The notes below the pieces were generated by a model. It was not told the origin of the DNA. It saw only the letters and a program-made list of their open reading frames with translations, and ran no database searches. Made by a program: the position numbers and the translations under genes. This document shows, in pieces, positions 5,823 to 11,818 of a stretch of DNA of 11,818 nucleotides. Numbering within the stretch: the first letter of the stretch is position 1; every line of letters begins with the position of its first letter. Source of the DNA: CAYFFO01 sp964342485. Its GTDB lineage: Bacteria > Chloroflexota > Dehalococcoidia > Lucifugimonadales > CAJWER01. The DNA is taken from positions 1-11,818 of the forward strand of contig CAYFFO010000045.1 in the NCBI GenBank assembly GCA_964342485.1, read 5' to 3'.

Positions 5823-7586
5823 ATGGTACAATCAGATTGGAAACCGAGAAACCAGAGCATTATTGAAATTTTACCTGAAGAAATTGTTGATTTTGAAAAC
5901 CAGGTGAAGAAATTTCAGGCTGGGGAATTTGATGAAACGGAATTCCAAGCTTTTCGATTAAAACAAGGTATATACGGACAACGTCAACCTGAGTCACAGA
6001 TGGTTAGAGTAAAAGTACCCTTTGGAGGCCTTACAGCTGATCAAATGGACGCTTTAGGAGAGGCTGCTTCAAAATATGCTCCACTTAACAAGGGACATGT
6101 AACGACTCGAGAAAACGTTCAATATCACCATATTAAATTGGAAGATAGCGCTGATTTCATGCGTATAGTAGGCAACGAAGGACTTTCGACAAGAGAGGCC
6201 TGTGGCAATACTGTTCGTAACGTAACAGGATGTCCTCTAGCAGGAGTATGTTCTGACGAACCTTTCGACGTGACCCCATATGCCGCAGCATATTCACGAT
6301 ATTTTGTCAGGCACCCATATACACAAGCATTACCAAGAAAATGGAAGACGGCGTTTTCAGGATGTGAAAAAGACTGTGCAATTACAGCGATACATGACAT
6401 GGGATTTATACCTAAAATAAACAATGGGGAAAAAGGTTTTCAGATATTGATAGGAGGTGGCACTTCTATAATGCCACGATCCGCTGACACCTTGTACGAA
6501 TTTGTGTCAGTAAATGAATATCTGAAAGTCACTGAGGCTTCTATAAGAGTCTTCCACAGATCTGACGAACTAAGAAAAAATCGTATGAAAGCAAGAATTA
6601 AGTTCTTGATAAACCGGATAGGCATCGATGAATTCAGAGTAATGGTAGAAGACGAACTTAAGGAAGAATGGGCACAAAAATCATTTGACCCCACACCACT
6701 CCTGTTCATTGAAGATGAAGAAAAAGATGCTCCAATCCAATCTGAAGACAAATATTCTTCACCAGAAGAGTCCGAAGAATTTAAACATTGGATAGCAACA
6801 AATGTGCAAGCTCAGAAACAAGATGGTTATAAAGTAGTTCATATAAAGCTTCCCCTTGGAGATATACAGTCAGAACAATGGCATGAACTCGCCAATATGG
6901 CAAGAAAATATGGTGGAGGAAGATCTAGAATAACCCACCAGCAAAATATGGCATTCAGATGGGTCCCTGAAGCTGCCCTTTTCGAGGTATGGCAAAAACT
7001 AAACAACCTAGGTCTAGGTAAATCAGGCGTACATGAAATAACAGACGTTGTTTCCTGCCCAGGTACCGACAGCTGTAAATTAGGGATTACATCTTCAATG
7101 GGACTCGGACGAGCAATGCGATCCACAATTGAAGAGATGAATATTACTGATCCGCTAACAAAACAAATCCATGTCAAAATGAGTGGCTGTCCCAACGGGT
7201 GTGGTCAGCATCATATAGCCGATATTGGCTTCCATGGGGCGGCTACTAAAGCACCTGGTGGACAAGTGCCTGCATATGAACTTTTCCTTGGTGGTAGCTA
7301 CCATGAAGGTGACTCGAGACTAGGCCTTAGGGTCAAAGGGCGAATCCCTGCAAAAAGAACCCCAGACGCGTTGCGAAACATAATTGGGTATTATGAGCAA
7401 AACAGGCTTGATGACGAACTATTCAAAGACTTTGTAGTACGTGTTACTCCAAAAGCTTTTGAACCCCTAATCGAGGACCTGAAAGAAACAAGAGAGCTGA
7501 ACAGAGACTCAATAGAAGCTTATATGGACTGGGACAAAACAATTATTTACAAAATGGAACGTGGCGAAGGAGAATGTGCAGTTTAA
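5823..7586 (+). CDS. siroheme-dependent nitrite/sulfite reductase (ferredoxin type)
   Basis: This cytosolic enzyme carries out a six-electron reduction, of nitrite to ammonia or sulfite to sulfide, with coupled siroheme and a [4Fe-4S] cluster. The 587 residues contain two ferredoxin-like half domains (about 57-125 and 335-400), each followed by a siroheme/iron-sulfur domain. The catalytic cluster ligands are SCPGTDSCKLG (Cys412, Cys418) and SGCPNGCGQH (Cys456, Cys460), the C-x5-C/C-x3-C pattern. Anion-binding residues equivalent to those of SiR are visible: Arg96 (TTRENVQ), Arg132 (NTVRNVTG), Lys173 and Lys175 (PRKWKTAF). Unusually, the N-terminal half also has a full set: Cys137, Cys143 (GCPLAGVC) and Cys181, Cys185 (GCEKDC). 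There is no flavin or extra ferredoxin domain, so an external donor is expected. Sequence alone does not separate nitrite from sulfite as substrate. No nitrate, cys or siroheme gene is adjacent. Confidence 0.92.
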   Translation: MVQSDWKPRNQSIIEILPEEIVDFENQVKKFQAGEFDETEFQAFRLKQGIYGQRQPESQMVRVKVPFGGLTADQMDALGEAASKYAPLNKGHVTTRENVQYHHIKLEDSADFMRIVGNEGLSTREACGNTVRNVTGCPLAGVCSDEPFDVTPYAAAYSRYFVRHPYTQALPRKWKTAFSGCEKDCAITAIHDMGFIPKINNGEKGFQILIGGGTSIMPRSADTLYEFVSVNEYLKVTEASIRVFHRSDELRKNRMKARIKFLINRIGIDEFRVMVEDELKEEWAQKSFDPTPLLFIEDEEKDAPIQSEDKYSSPEESEEFKHWIATNVQAQKQDGYKVVHIKLPLGDIQSEQWHELANMARKYGGGRSRITHQQNMAFRWVPEAALFEVWQKLNNLGLGKSGVHEITDVVSCPGTDSCKLGITSSMGLGRAMRSTIEEMNITDPLTKQIHVKMSGCPNGCGQHHIADIGFHGAATKAPGGQVPAYELFLGGSYHEGDSRLGLRVKGRIPAKRTPDALRNIIGYYEQNRLDDELFKDFVVRVTPKAFEPLIEDLKETRELNRDSIEAYMDWDKTIIYKMERGEGECAV

Positions 7587-7592
7587 AGAACC

Positions 7593-7616
7593 GGCTACTA
7601 TCTTCTAATAATAGCC
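7593..7616. terminator. hairpin between convergent genes, possible terminator
   Basis: GGCTACTAT (7593-7601) can pair with ATAATAGCC (7608-7616) around a six-base loop: nine positions with one mismatch. It sits seven bases after the reductase stop and nine bases before the end of the convergent small membrane protein gene. There is no U tract after it on the plus strand and only a weak one (GGTTCTTT) on the minus strand, so factor-independent termination is uncertain. Confidence 0.35.
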
Positions 7617-7624
7617 ACACCCGA

Positions 7625-8002
7625 TTATCGCCGAGTAAATCTTTTCCAGAAACTTTCCGGTCTGTCGTCAATTAGCTGGCCGCGCCATCTTTTTTCTATC
7701 CTTTTAGGCCGAATCAAAAAGCTTGCATATCCAACTATGAAAAGAAGAAATCCGATCCAAGCTATCCATGCTCCAACTCCATGTATGAAAGAATTACTAA
7801 TTAAACCAACCATTAGTAACAGCACCGAAGTAATCATTATTCTACCTGGTGTCAATGTCAGGCTCTTACCACCAACAGATTGGACAATATAACCCCACAA
7901 AATACCTACGATACCTTTGCGATTATTAATTGGTTTATGGGAGCCAAATTCTCCAGCTTGTTCTAGTATCTCTTCTATTTCTTTTTCATATCTTTTAGCC
8001 AT
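7625..8002 (-). CDS. small membrane protein of unknown function, two transmembrane helices
   Basis: I do not recognise a named family. The protein is 125 residues from ATG 8002. It has a charged N-terminus (MAKRYEKEIEEILEQAG) that looks like a short amphipathic helix, a polar stretch, then two hydrophobic helices at about residues 55-75 and 79-97 separated by a short turn. The tail is strongly basic (RPKRIEKRW and KRFTRR). The many positive charges suggest that the C-terminus, and probably the N-terminus, stay in the cytoplasm. A GTG just before the ATG (8005) is an alternative start. The upstream GAG is only a weak ribosome binding site. It stands alone, convergent with the reductase and divergent from the TPP enzyme. 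Coding potential is supported by codon-consistent hydrophobic segments, not by homology I can show. Confidence 0.65.
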   Translation of the reverse strand: MAKRYEKEIEEILEQAGEFGSHKPINNRKGIVGILWGYIVQSVGGKSLTLTPGRIMITSVLLLMVGLISNSFIHGVGAWIAWIGFLLFIVGYASFLIRPKRIEKRWRGQLIDDRPESFWKRFTRR

Positions 8003-8116
8003 CACTTCTCACAATTTTCACCAGATCAATACACAAGAGCCATATCTATCATTTCAACGTTGAATAATCCTAATATCAGTAGATATTTCCGTCAAGATAA
8101 TCTTCATAAAACCTAG

Positions 8117-8125
8117 TGCTATAAT
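8117..8125 (+). promoter_or_regulatory. candidate extended -10 promoter of the TPP enzyme gene
   Basis: TGCTATAAT is a perfect TATAAT with an extended TGn. No good -35 is present at 16-18 bp. It would give a long leader of about 155 bases, including a nearly pure A/T stretch around 8138-8175. The remaining part of the 8003-8287 intergenic space shows nothing else I can name. Confidence 0.35.
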
Positions 8126-8274
8126 GCACCTATTAGCAATTATTTGTAATTATTATATCGTAATATATTTTATTTGGATCGATCTGTTAAATATCAGAAA
8201 GAGATCAATAAACTCTAAAATGCTAAAATGAAATAAGATAGAACCCATTATTCGATACCAAACAAACTGGGATT

Positions 8275-8280
8275 AAGGAG
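8275..8280 (+). promoter_or_regulatory. ribosome binding site fixing a TTG start
   Basis: AAGGAG lies seven bases before the TTG at 8288. It is the strongest Shine-Dalgarno match seen on the plus strand, and no ATG or GTG in frame lies at a suitable distance, so it decides the start of the TPP enzyme. Confidence 0.75.
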
Positions 8281-8287
8281 TACTGCA

Positions 8288-9928
8288 TTGGACGGAAACA
8301 GAGTAATAGCAAAGATACTCAAGCAAGAAGGGGTAGACTGGATCACCGCTTACCCGCACCAAGACCTTATCGAAGCATCGGCAAAAGAGGGTATCAAACC
8401 AATTATATGCCGACAGGAACGAGCCGGCGTCAATATGGCTGACGGTTTCAGCAGAATCCATAACGGCAAGAAGATAGGAGTATTCACTATGCAGCGCGGT
8501 CCCGGGGCAGAAAATGCTTTCGGAGGAGTAGCACAAGGATACGCAGACTCAGTCCCTTTCCTCTTGCTACCTGGAGGTGCGCCTCGAAGCAGAATAGGAG
8601 TGCATCCAGGATTTGATTCTATTGACCATTATAAGGGCATAACAAAATGGACAGGCCATATCAATTTAGTTGAACGAATACCGGAAATGATGGGTAGAGC
8701 GTTCAGCCAGATGAAACATGGAAGACTTGGCCCAGTACTACTAGAGATACCTTTTGACGTAGGTCTAGAAGAATTCCCGGGCGACAAAATCCCTTACACG
8801 CCTGTAAGTGTTCACAAGTCAGAAGCTGACCCAAATGAAATTCGCGAATTGGTAACAGCCATGCTAAAAGCCAAGGCACCCTGTATAAATGCCGGACAGG
8901 GCGTCCTTTATGCTGAAGCTACAGATGAATTAGTGGAGTTTGCAGAACTAACAAAAATACCAGTTTTTACCTCTCTAGCAGGTAAAAGTGCTTTCCCAGA
9001 AAATCACCAATTAGCCCTTGGCACTGGAGCCCTTACCGGAACCCTGATGGTAGATCATTACCTCAAGAAAACCGATTTTATACTTGGAATGGGAACAAGC
9101 CTATCCTTGTCAACATTCAATGCACCTCTACCAGTAGGTGTCACTATAGCGCACTCGACAAACTGCCCAGAAGATTTAAACAAAGATTATCGCGTAAATT
9201 TTGGCGCGATTGGAGACGCTAAACTTGTACTCAGGCAGATGATAAATGAGGTCAAAAGGCAGGTTGGTGACAATGGTATTAGCGATTCAAACGATGTTGT
9301 TGGAGAAATATCAAAAGTTAAGACTGAATTCATGAAAGAATGGGGCCCAAGGCTGGTATCCGACGAAATACCTATGAGTCCATATAGAGTATTTAACGAA
9401 ATGTCCAACGTTTTGGATGTATCTAATACAATCATTACTCATGATTCGGGTTATCCTAGAGATCAACTTGTGCCATTTTGGGAAACGGTAACTCCGAGAG
9501 GTTACATTGGCTGGGGCAAATCCACACAGCTAGGTTACGGTTTGGGATTAGCTCTGGGAGCTAAACTAGCAGCACCTGAAAAGCATGTTATTAATGTCAT
9601 GGGTGATGCAGCATTTGGGATGTCTGGTTTAGATATTGAGACAGCTTCTCGAAACAACATCGGAACATTAACAATTGTGTTAAACAATAGCGTTATGACA
9701 AATTACTCACACCACATGCCTTACGCCACTGAAGAATACGGCAGCAATAGATTTTCCGGTGAATACGCCAAGATATCAGAAGGTTTAGGGGCATACGCTG
9801 AAGTTGTTAAAACACCTGATGAATTGGGTCCGTCTATAACTCGAGGTATAGCAGCAACCAAAAAAGGACAACCTGCTGTATTGGAAATGATAACTAAAGA
9901 AGAACTAGACGTAGCAAAATTCTGGTAA
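8288..9928 (+). CDS. thiamine-diphosphate-dependent enzyme, acetolactate-synthase/decarboxylase-like, substrate unknown
   Basis: The 546 residues show the three-domain layout of the acetolactate synthase / 2-oxoacid decarboxylase / 2-hydroxyacyl-CoA lyase superfamily. The N-terminal pyrimidine-binding domain carries the activating Glu44 in CRQERAGVNMADGFSR, then QRGPGAENAFGG (69-80). The central domain spans about 180-330, with NAGQG at 201-205. The C-terminal diphosphate-binding domain has MGDAAFGMSG (438-447) and LNNS (465-468), giving Asp440 and Asn467 as metal ligands (a GDx25-30N motif with Ala after GD). Regulatory acetolactate synthase small subunits and branched-chain genes are absent, so biosynthetic IlvB is unlikely. 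It ends 13 bp from the convergent phosphatase-like gene. The superfamily is certain; the reaction is not, and I give no symbol. Confidence 0.9.
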   Translation: MDGNRVIAKILKQEGVDWITAYPHQDLIEASAKEGIKPIICRQERAGVNMADGFSRIHNGKKIGVFTMQRGPGAENAFGGVAQGYADSVPFLLLPGGAPRSRIGVHPGFDSIDHYKGITKWTGHINLVERIPEMMGRAFSQMKHGRLGPVLLEIPFDVGLEEFPGDKIPYTPVSVHKSEADPNEIRELVTAMLKAKAPCINAGQGVLYAEATDELVEFAELTKIPVFTSLAGKSAFPENHQLALGTGALTGTLMVDHYLKKTDFILGMGTSLSLSTFNAPLPVGVTIAHSTNCPEDLNKDYRVNFGAIGDAKLVLRQMINEVKRQVGDNGISDSNDVVGEISKVKTEFMKEWGPRLVSDEIPMSPYRVFNEMSNVLDVSNTIITHDSGYPRDQLVPFWETVTPRGYIGWGKSTQLGYGLGLALGAKLAAPEKHVINVMGDAAFGMSGLDIETASRNNIGTLTIVLNNSVMTNYSHHMPYATEEYGSNRFSGEYAKISEGLGAYAEVVKTPDELGPSITRGIAATKKGQPAVLEMITKEELDVAKFW

Positions 9929-9941
9929 AAATAAACTAGAC

Positions 9942-10576
9942 TTAACTGAAAAGGCTCTCTACAACTTTCTGTGCCAGAGACTGTGTAGATGCAGCCAGAA
10001 ATATAGGCACTCGCTCGGCCTGGGAATTTTGCAAGAATTTATAAGGTATAACCGATCCAGATTCGGTGACCTCAAAAAGGCCGATCCCTGATGCACTGGC
10101 AAAGCCAATGCCAGGATCTATTTCAGACCTTGGCTCATTGAACATTAAATATACGTCAATTAATCCACGGGACATCCACGGATATATGCAAGAACCTCCA
10201 TTAGGCCATATCCTAATGCCAGGATATTTTGAAAGCATGTTTGTGGTCTTTGGGATCCAGTCTTGTAGGTACACAGGATCCATAAGATATGCAGCTAACG
10301 TTAGGTCATTATCAACATTAACCTTNNNNNNNNNNNNNNNNNNNNNNNNNNNNNNNNNNNNNNNNNNNNNNNNNNNNNNNNNNNNNNNNNNNNNNNNNNN
10401 NNNNNNNNNNNNNNNNNNNNNNNNNCACTATCTATCGCAATCTCTAAATCCTCATATTCAGGGCGCCCTAGTACTGGACCCATCACATCCTTACCGATAC
10501 CTTCTGAAGCAAATTTGTCTACTTCATCTGCCACTCTGAGAACTGCTTCTTCTAAAGCTTTTGCTATTATATTCAT
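9942..10576 (-). CDS. inositol-monophosphatase/FBPase-like protein, interrupted by an assembly gap
   Basis: Two pieces of one gene flank 100 Ns. The N-terminal piece (ATG 10576, 50 codons) ends EYEDLEIAIDS at the gap. The C-terminal piece enters in a different nominal frame as NVDNDLTLAAYLMD and runs about 128 codons to TAA at 9942. GGSCIYPWMSRGLIDVYLM, then SEIDPG and GFASASGIGLFEV, resemble the C-terminal half of the IMPase/FBPase superfamily (GS-A-G-iD-Y, then D-aG). These are Mg-dependent sugar-phosphate or inositol-phosphate phosphatases. The usual metal-binding motifs (GEE and DPxDGTxN) would fall in the missing part, so catalysis cannot be judged. Family length (about 250-270) suggests 70-90 residues are missing, more than 100 bases. 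The start overlaps the epimerase stop by ATGA, so the two form an operon. The frame change is explained by the unknown gap length. Confidence 0.65.
10326..10425. other. assembly gap (100 N)
   Basis: Exactly 100 Ns, the conventional placeholder for a scaffold gap of unknown size. It lies inside the phosphatase-like gene, and the frames of the flanking coding pieces differ across it, consistent with the true length not being 100. Confidence 0.99.
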
Positions 10577-11490
10577 GACAAATTAAGACGCCCTGCTGGA
10601 GAATCATTATTAGAATCAGTCAAAAACTTTGCTATGTCTTTAGCAAATTTTACCTCAGAATCATCCTGGGGCTTGTATCCAAGAATACTCCTTGCATTAG
10701 ATAACGACCAAAAAGCTCTGGTATTATCACTTATACCGTAAACAATCTGCCATGGTATTCCATGTTCATTGTTAATGTCATTAGCCTCAACTGATCGTTC
10801 AAATAGCTGTGTCAAATCTCTTGAACTAACATACGCTCCTAAATCCCGTTTATACCCACTACTGTCACCTACAAACCGTTTTACATCAATCTCTCTGGGG
10901 GCTCCAATCCGTACATTTACTACTTCTAACTTCCTTGAACTTTGGGACGGTGCCACGTGATTTTCTTGCCCTGACTCATCCTGAAAATTTGGGAATCCGC
11001 AAGCAAAAAGAAAACCTATGTGTTCATATGAAGCTTTAGCCCAACCATAGAAATTATCAGACAGAGGTAAGTCATAAGGGTCTACATATTCTAATTTGCG
11101 ACTATGGAGTAAAGCATGTTCATACCAGTCAGCGGCATGGTTAGAACTCGCGACTACAACACGTTTAACTCCAGTATCATAGGCAGTTCTGAGGACGTTA
11201 TAGGCCATCTTCACATTATCAATTTCGTCATAGAAATCATCTAGAGGATTATTGAGTCTAGATTTGTATCCAAGGTGTATAACCGCATCCATTCCTTCAA
11301 AATAAGACTGGTACAAAATTCTATCAGGATTTATTAAATCAGCTTCGGCAATTGGTCCTATATAGTTATATTTAGAATTGTTTTTTTGTACATCTAAAAG
11401 AGTAAGGCTAAATTTTTTGGATAATCCAGGGATGATATAGTTTCCTATACGACCCAATGCCCCGGTAACCAGTACTTTTTTGTCCTGCAT
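10573..11490 (-). CDS. NAD-dependent epimerase/dehydratase family protein (extended SDR, uronate-dehydrogenase-like)
   Basis: The 305 residues form an extended short-chain dehydrogenase fold. The Rossmann loop TGALGRIG (9-16) is followed by LLDV with Asp33, which favours NAD over NADP. The catalytic set is visible: Ser115/Ser116 in VVASSNHAAD and Tyr148-x3-Lys152 in NFYGWAKAS. NVRIGAPRE (192-200) and the C-terminal ARSILGYKPQDD match sugar-nucleotide epimerases and uronate dehydrogenases. VVVASSNHAAD and the YGWAKA pattern recall hexuronate dehydrogenases, but the substrate is not certain. A strong TGGAGG is four bases before the ATG at 11490. It leads an operon with the phosphatase-like gene (4-base overlap) and diverges from the cupin gene across 138 bp that contain a perfect palindrome. 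Confidence 0.88.
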   Translation of the reverse strand: MQDKKVLVTGALGRIGNYIIPGLSKKFSLTLLDVQKNNSKYNYIGPIAEADLINPDRILYQSYFEGMDAVIHLGYKSRLNNPLDDFYDEIDNVKMAYNVLRTAYDTGVKRVVVASSNHAADWYEHALLHSRKLEYVDPYDLPLSDNFYGWAKASYEHIGFLFACGFPNFQDESGQENHVAPSQSSRKLEVVNVRIGAPREIDVKRFVGDSSGYKRDLGAYVSSRDLTQLFERSVEANDINNEHGIPWQIVYGISDNTRAFWSLSNARSILGYKPQDDSEVKFAKDIAKFLTDSNNDSPAGRLNLS

Positions 11491-11494
11491 AATT

Positions 11495-11500
11495 CCTCCA
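11495..11500 (-). promoter_or_regulatory. ribosome binding site of the epimerase gene
   Basis: The minus strand reads TGGAGG, AATT, ATG: a near-consensus Shine-Dalgarno sequence with short spacing that fixes the start at 11490. Confidence 0.7.
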
Positions 11501-11544
11501 CAACAAACCGAGTATATGCTACTACCTTTTCATTCTACCTAAAA

Positions 11545-11561
11545 TTAAACAAACTGTTTAA
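11545..11561. promoter_or_regulatory. perfect 17-bp palindrome, candidate operator
   Basis: TTAAACA-AAC-TGTTTAA is a perfect 7-bp inverted repeat around a 3-bp centre. It lies in the divergent space between the epimerase (start 11490) and the cupin gene (start 11629), 55 bp and 68 bp from the two start codons. Size, symmetry and position fit a dimeric repressor site of the GntR or LacI kind controlling both directions. No regulator gene is visible in the window. Confidence 0.45.
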
Positions 11562-11628
11562 AATACTACGATACAATAAACACCTGTATTTTATATTAGC
11601 TTCAAACCTACAAGAAAGTTGAGAGAAA

Positions 11629-11818
11629 ATGGGAACATATAGGATGTTTGCGGATAATAATGGCATATCTCGATGGGAGAATATTGATTTAGAACAATTT
11701 TCTGAATGGACCAAAGGAATCGACGTTACCCAAATACGTTTCAGTAAGCGAGAGGCTGGCGTTATGCAAAACTGGCATCCAGCACCTCAAAGACAGTTTG
11801 TAATTATTCTCTCAGGTA
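11629..11818 (+). CDS. cupin-domain protein, N-terminal part (runs off the right edge)
   Basis: The 63 visible codons from ATG 11629 begin MGTYRMFADNNG and reach NWHPAPQRQFVIILSG at the window end. The pattern W-H-x-A-P-x-R-Q-F-x-x-x-L-S-G is the start of a small cupin beta-barrel like that of short, single-domain cupins. The His may be a metal ligand, but the second cupin motif lies beyond the edge, so metal binding and function cannot be judged. A purine-rich GAGAG just upstream (11621-11625) is a close but plausible ribosome binding site. The gene is divergent from the epimerase and shares the palindrome-containing region, which suggests common control. Confidence 0.75.
   Translation, partial: MGTYRMFADNNGISRWENIDLEQFSEWTKGIDVTQIRFSKREAGVMQNWHPAPQRQFVIILSG

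Noticed and set aside
9904..9941. Repeated ACTAGAC at the end of the TPP gene and just after its stop.
   Set aside because: Only seven bases, partly inside the coding sequence, with no symmetry or known site; likely chance.
10283..10340. Apparent frameshift between the two halves of the phosphatase-like gene.
   Set aside because: It coincides with a 100-N placeholder of unknown true length, so the frame relation carries no information.
1..11818. Search for mobile elements, CRISPR arrays, defence genes or a new multi-gene system.
   Set aside because: No transposase, integrase, regularly spaced repeats, terminal inverted repeats or toxin-antitoxin pair seen; the genes are mostly metabolic and only loosely grouped.

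Overview
The window looks like a piece of a draft or metagenome-assembled bacterial genome: AT-rich, with tightly packed genes, short intergenic spaces and one 100-N scaffold gap. The protein set is bacterial: purA, CcmA/CcmB-type heme ABC exporter parts, a CcdA-type membrane thiol transporter, queF-queC, a siroheme nitrite/sulfite reductase and an orphan thiamine-diphosphate enzyme. Several of these resemble proteins of marine Chloroflexota (SAR202-like lineages). That placement is recalled family resemblance, not the result of a search, and should be held at low to moderate confidence. I see no rRNA, tRNA, CRISPR array, insertion sequence, phage gene or plasmid function.

Layout from left to right. 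Positions 1-443 (minus) hold the N-terminal half of a Gfo/Idh/MocA oxidoreductase that runs off the left edge. Positions 652-1938 (minus) are purA. Positions 2049-3421 (minus) are a two-gene ABC transporter operon, ccmA-ccmB, overlapping by ATGA. Positions 3595-4754 (plus) are queF-queC, also overlapping by ATGA and convergent with a CcdA-like gene (4782-5516, minus). Positions 5823-7586 (plus) encode a nitrite/sulfite reductase behind a good sigma70-like promoter. A small two-helix membrane protein (7625-8002, minus) follows. Positions 8288-9928 (plus) encode a TPP-dependent enzyme of unknown substrate with a TTG start and a strong ribosome binding site. Positions 9942-10576 (minus) hold an inositol-monophosphatase-like gene broken by the N gap, overlapping by ATGA an upstream NAD-dependent epimerase/dehydratase (10573-11490, minus). 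A divergent cupin-like gene starts at 11629 and runs off the right edge.

How the parts fit together. The ccmAB pair and the CcdA-like protein both belong to cytochrome c maturation (heme supply and reducing power to the outside of the membrane), but they are separated by queFC. QueC makes preQ0 and QueF reduces it to preQ1 for queuosine-modified tRNA. The reductase would supply reduced N or S. The epimerase, phosphatase-like and cupin genes form a small group that looks like sugar or uronate metabolism, with a perfect 17-bp palindrome in the divergent promoter region.

I found no convincing new multi-gene system. The most interesting points are a reductase with a complete siroheme/[4Fe-4S] cysteine set in both halves, a QueF with a changed active-site loop, a Gfo/Idh protein with EGP in place of EKP plus a long insertion, and two candidate operator-like repeats.
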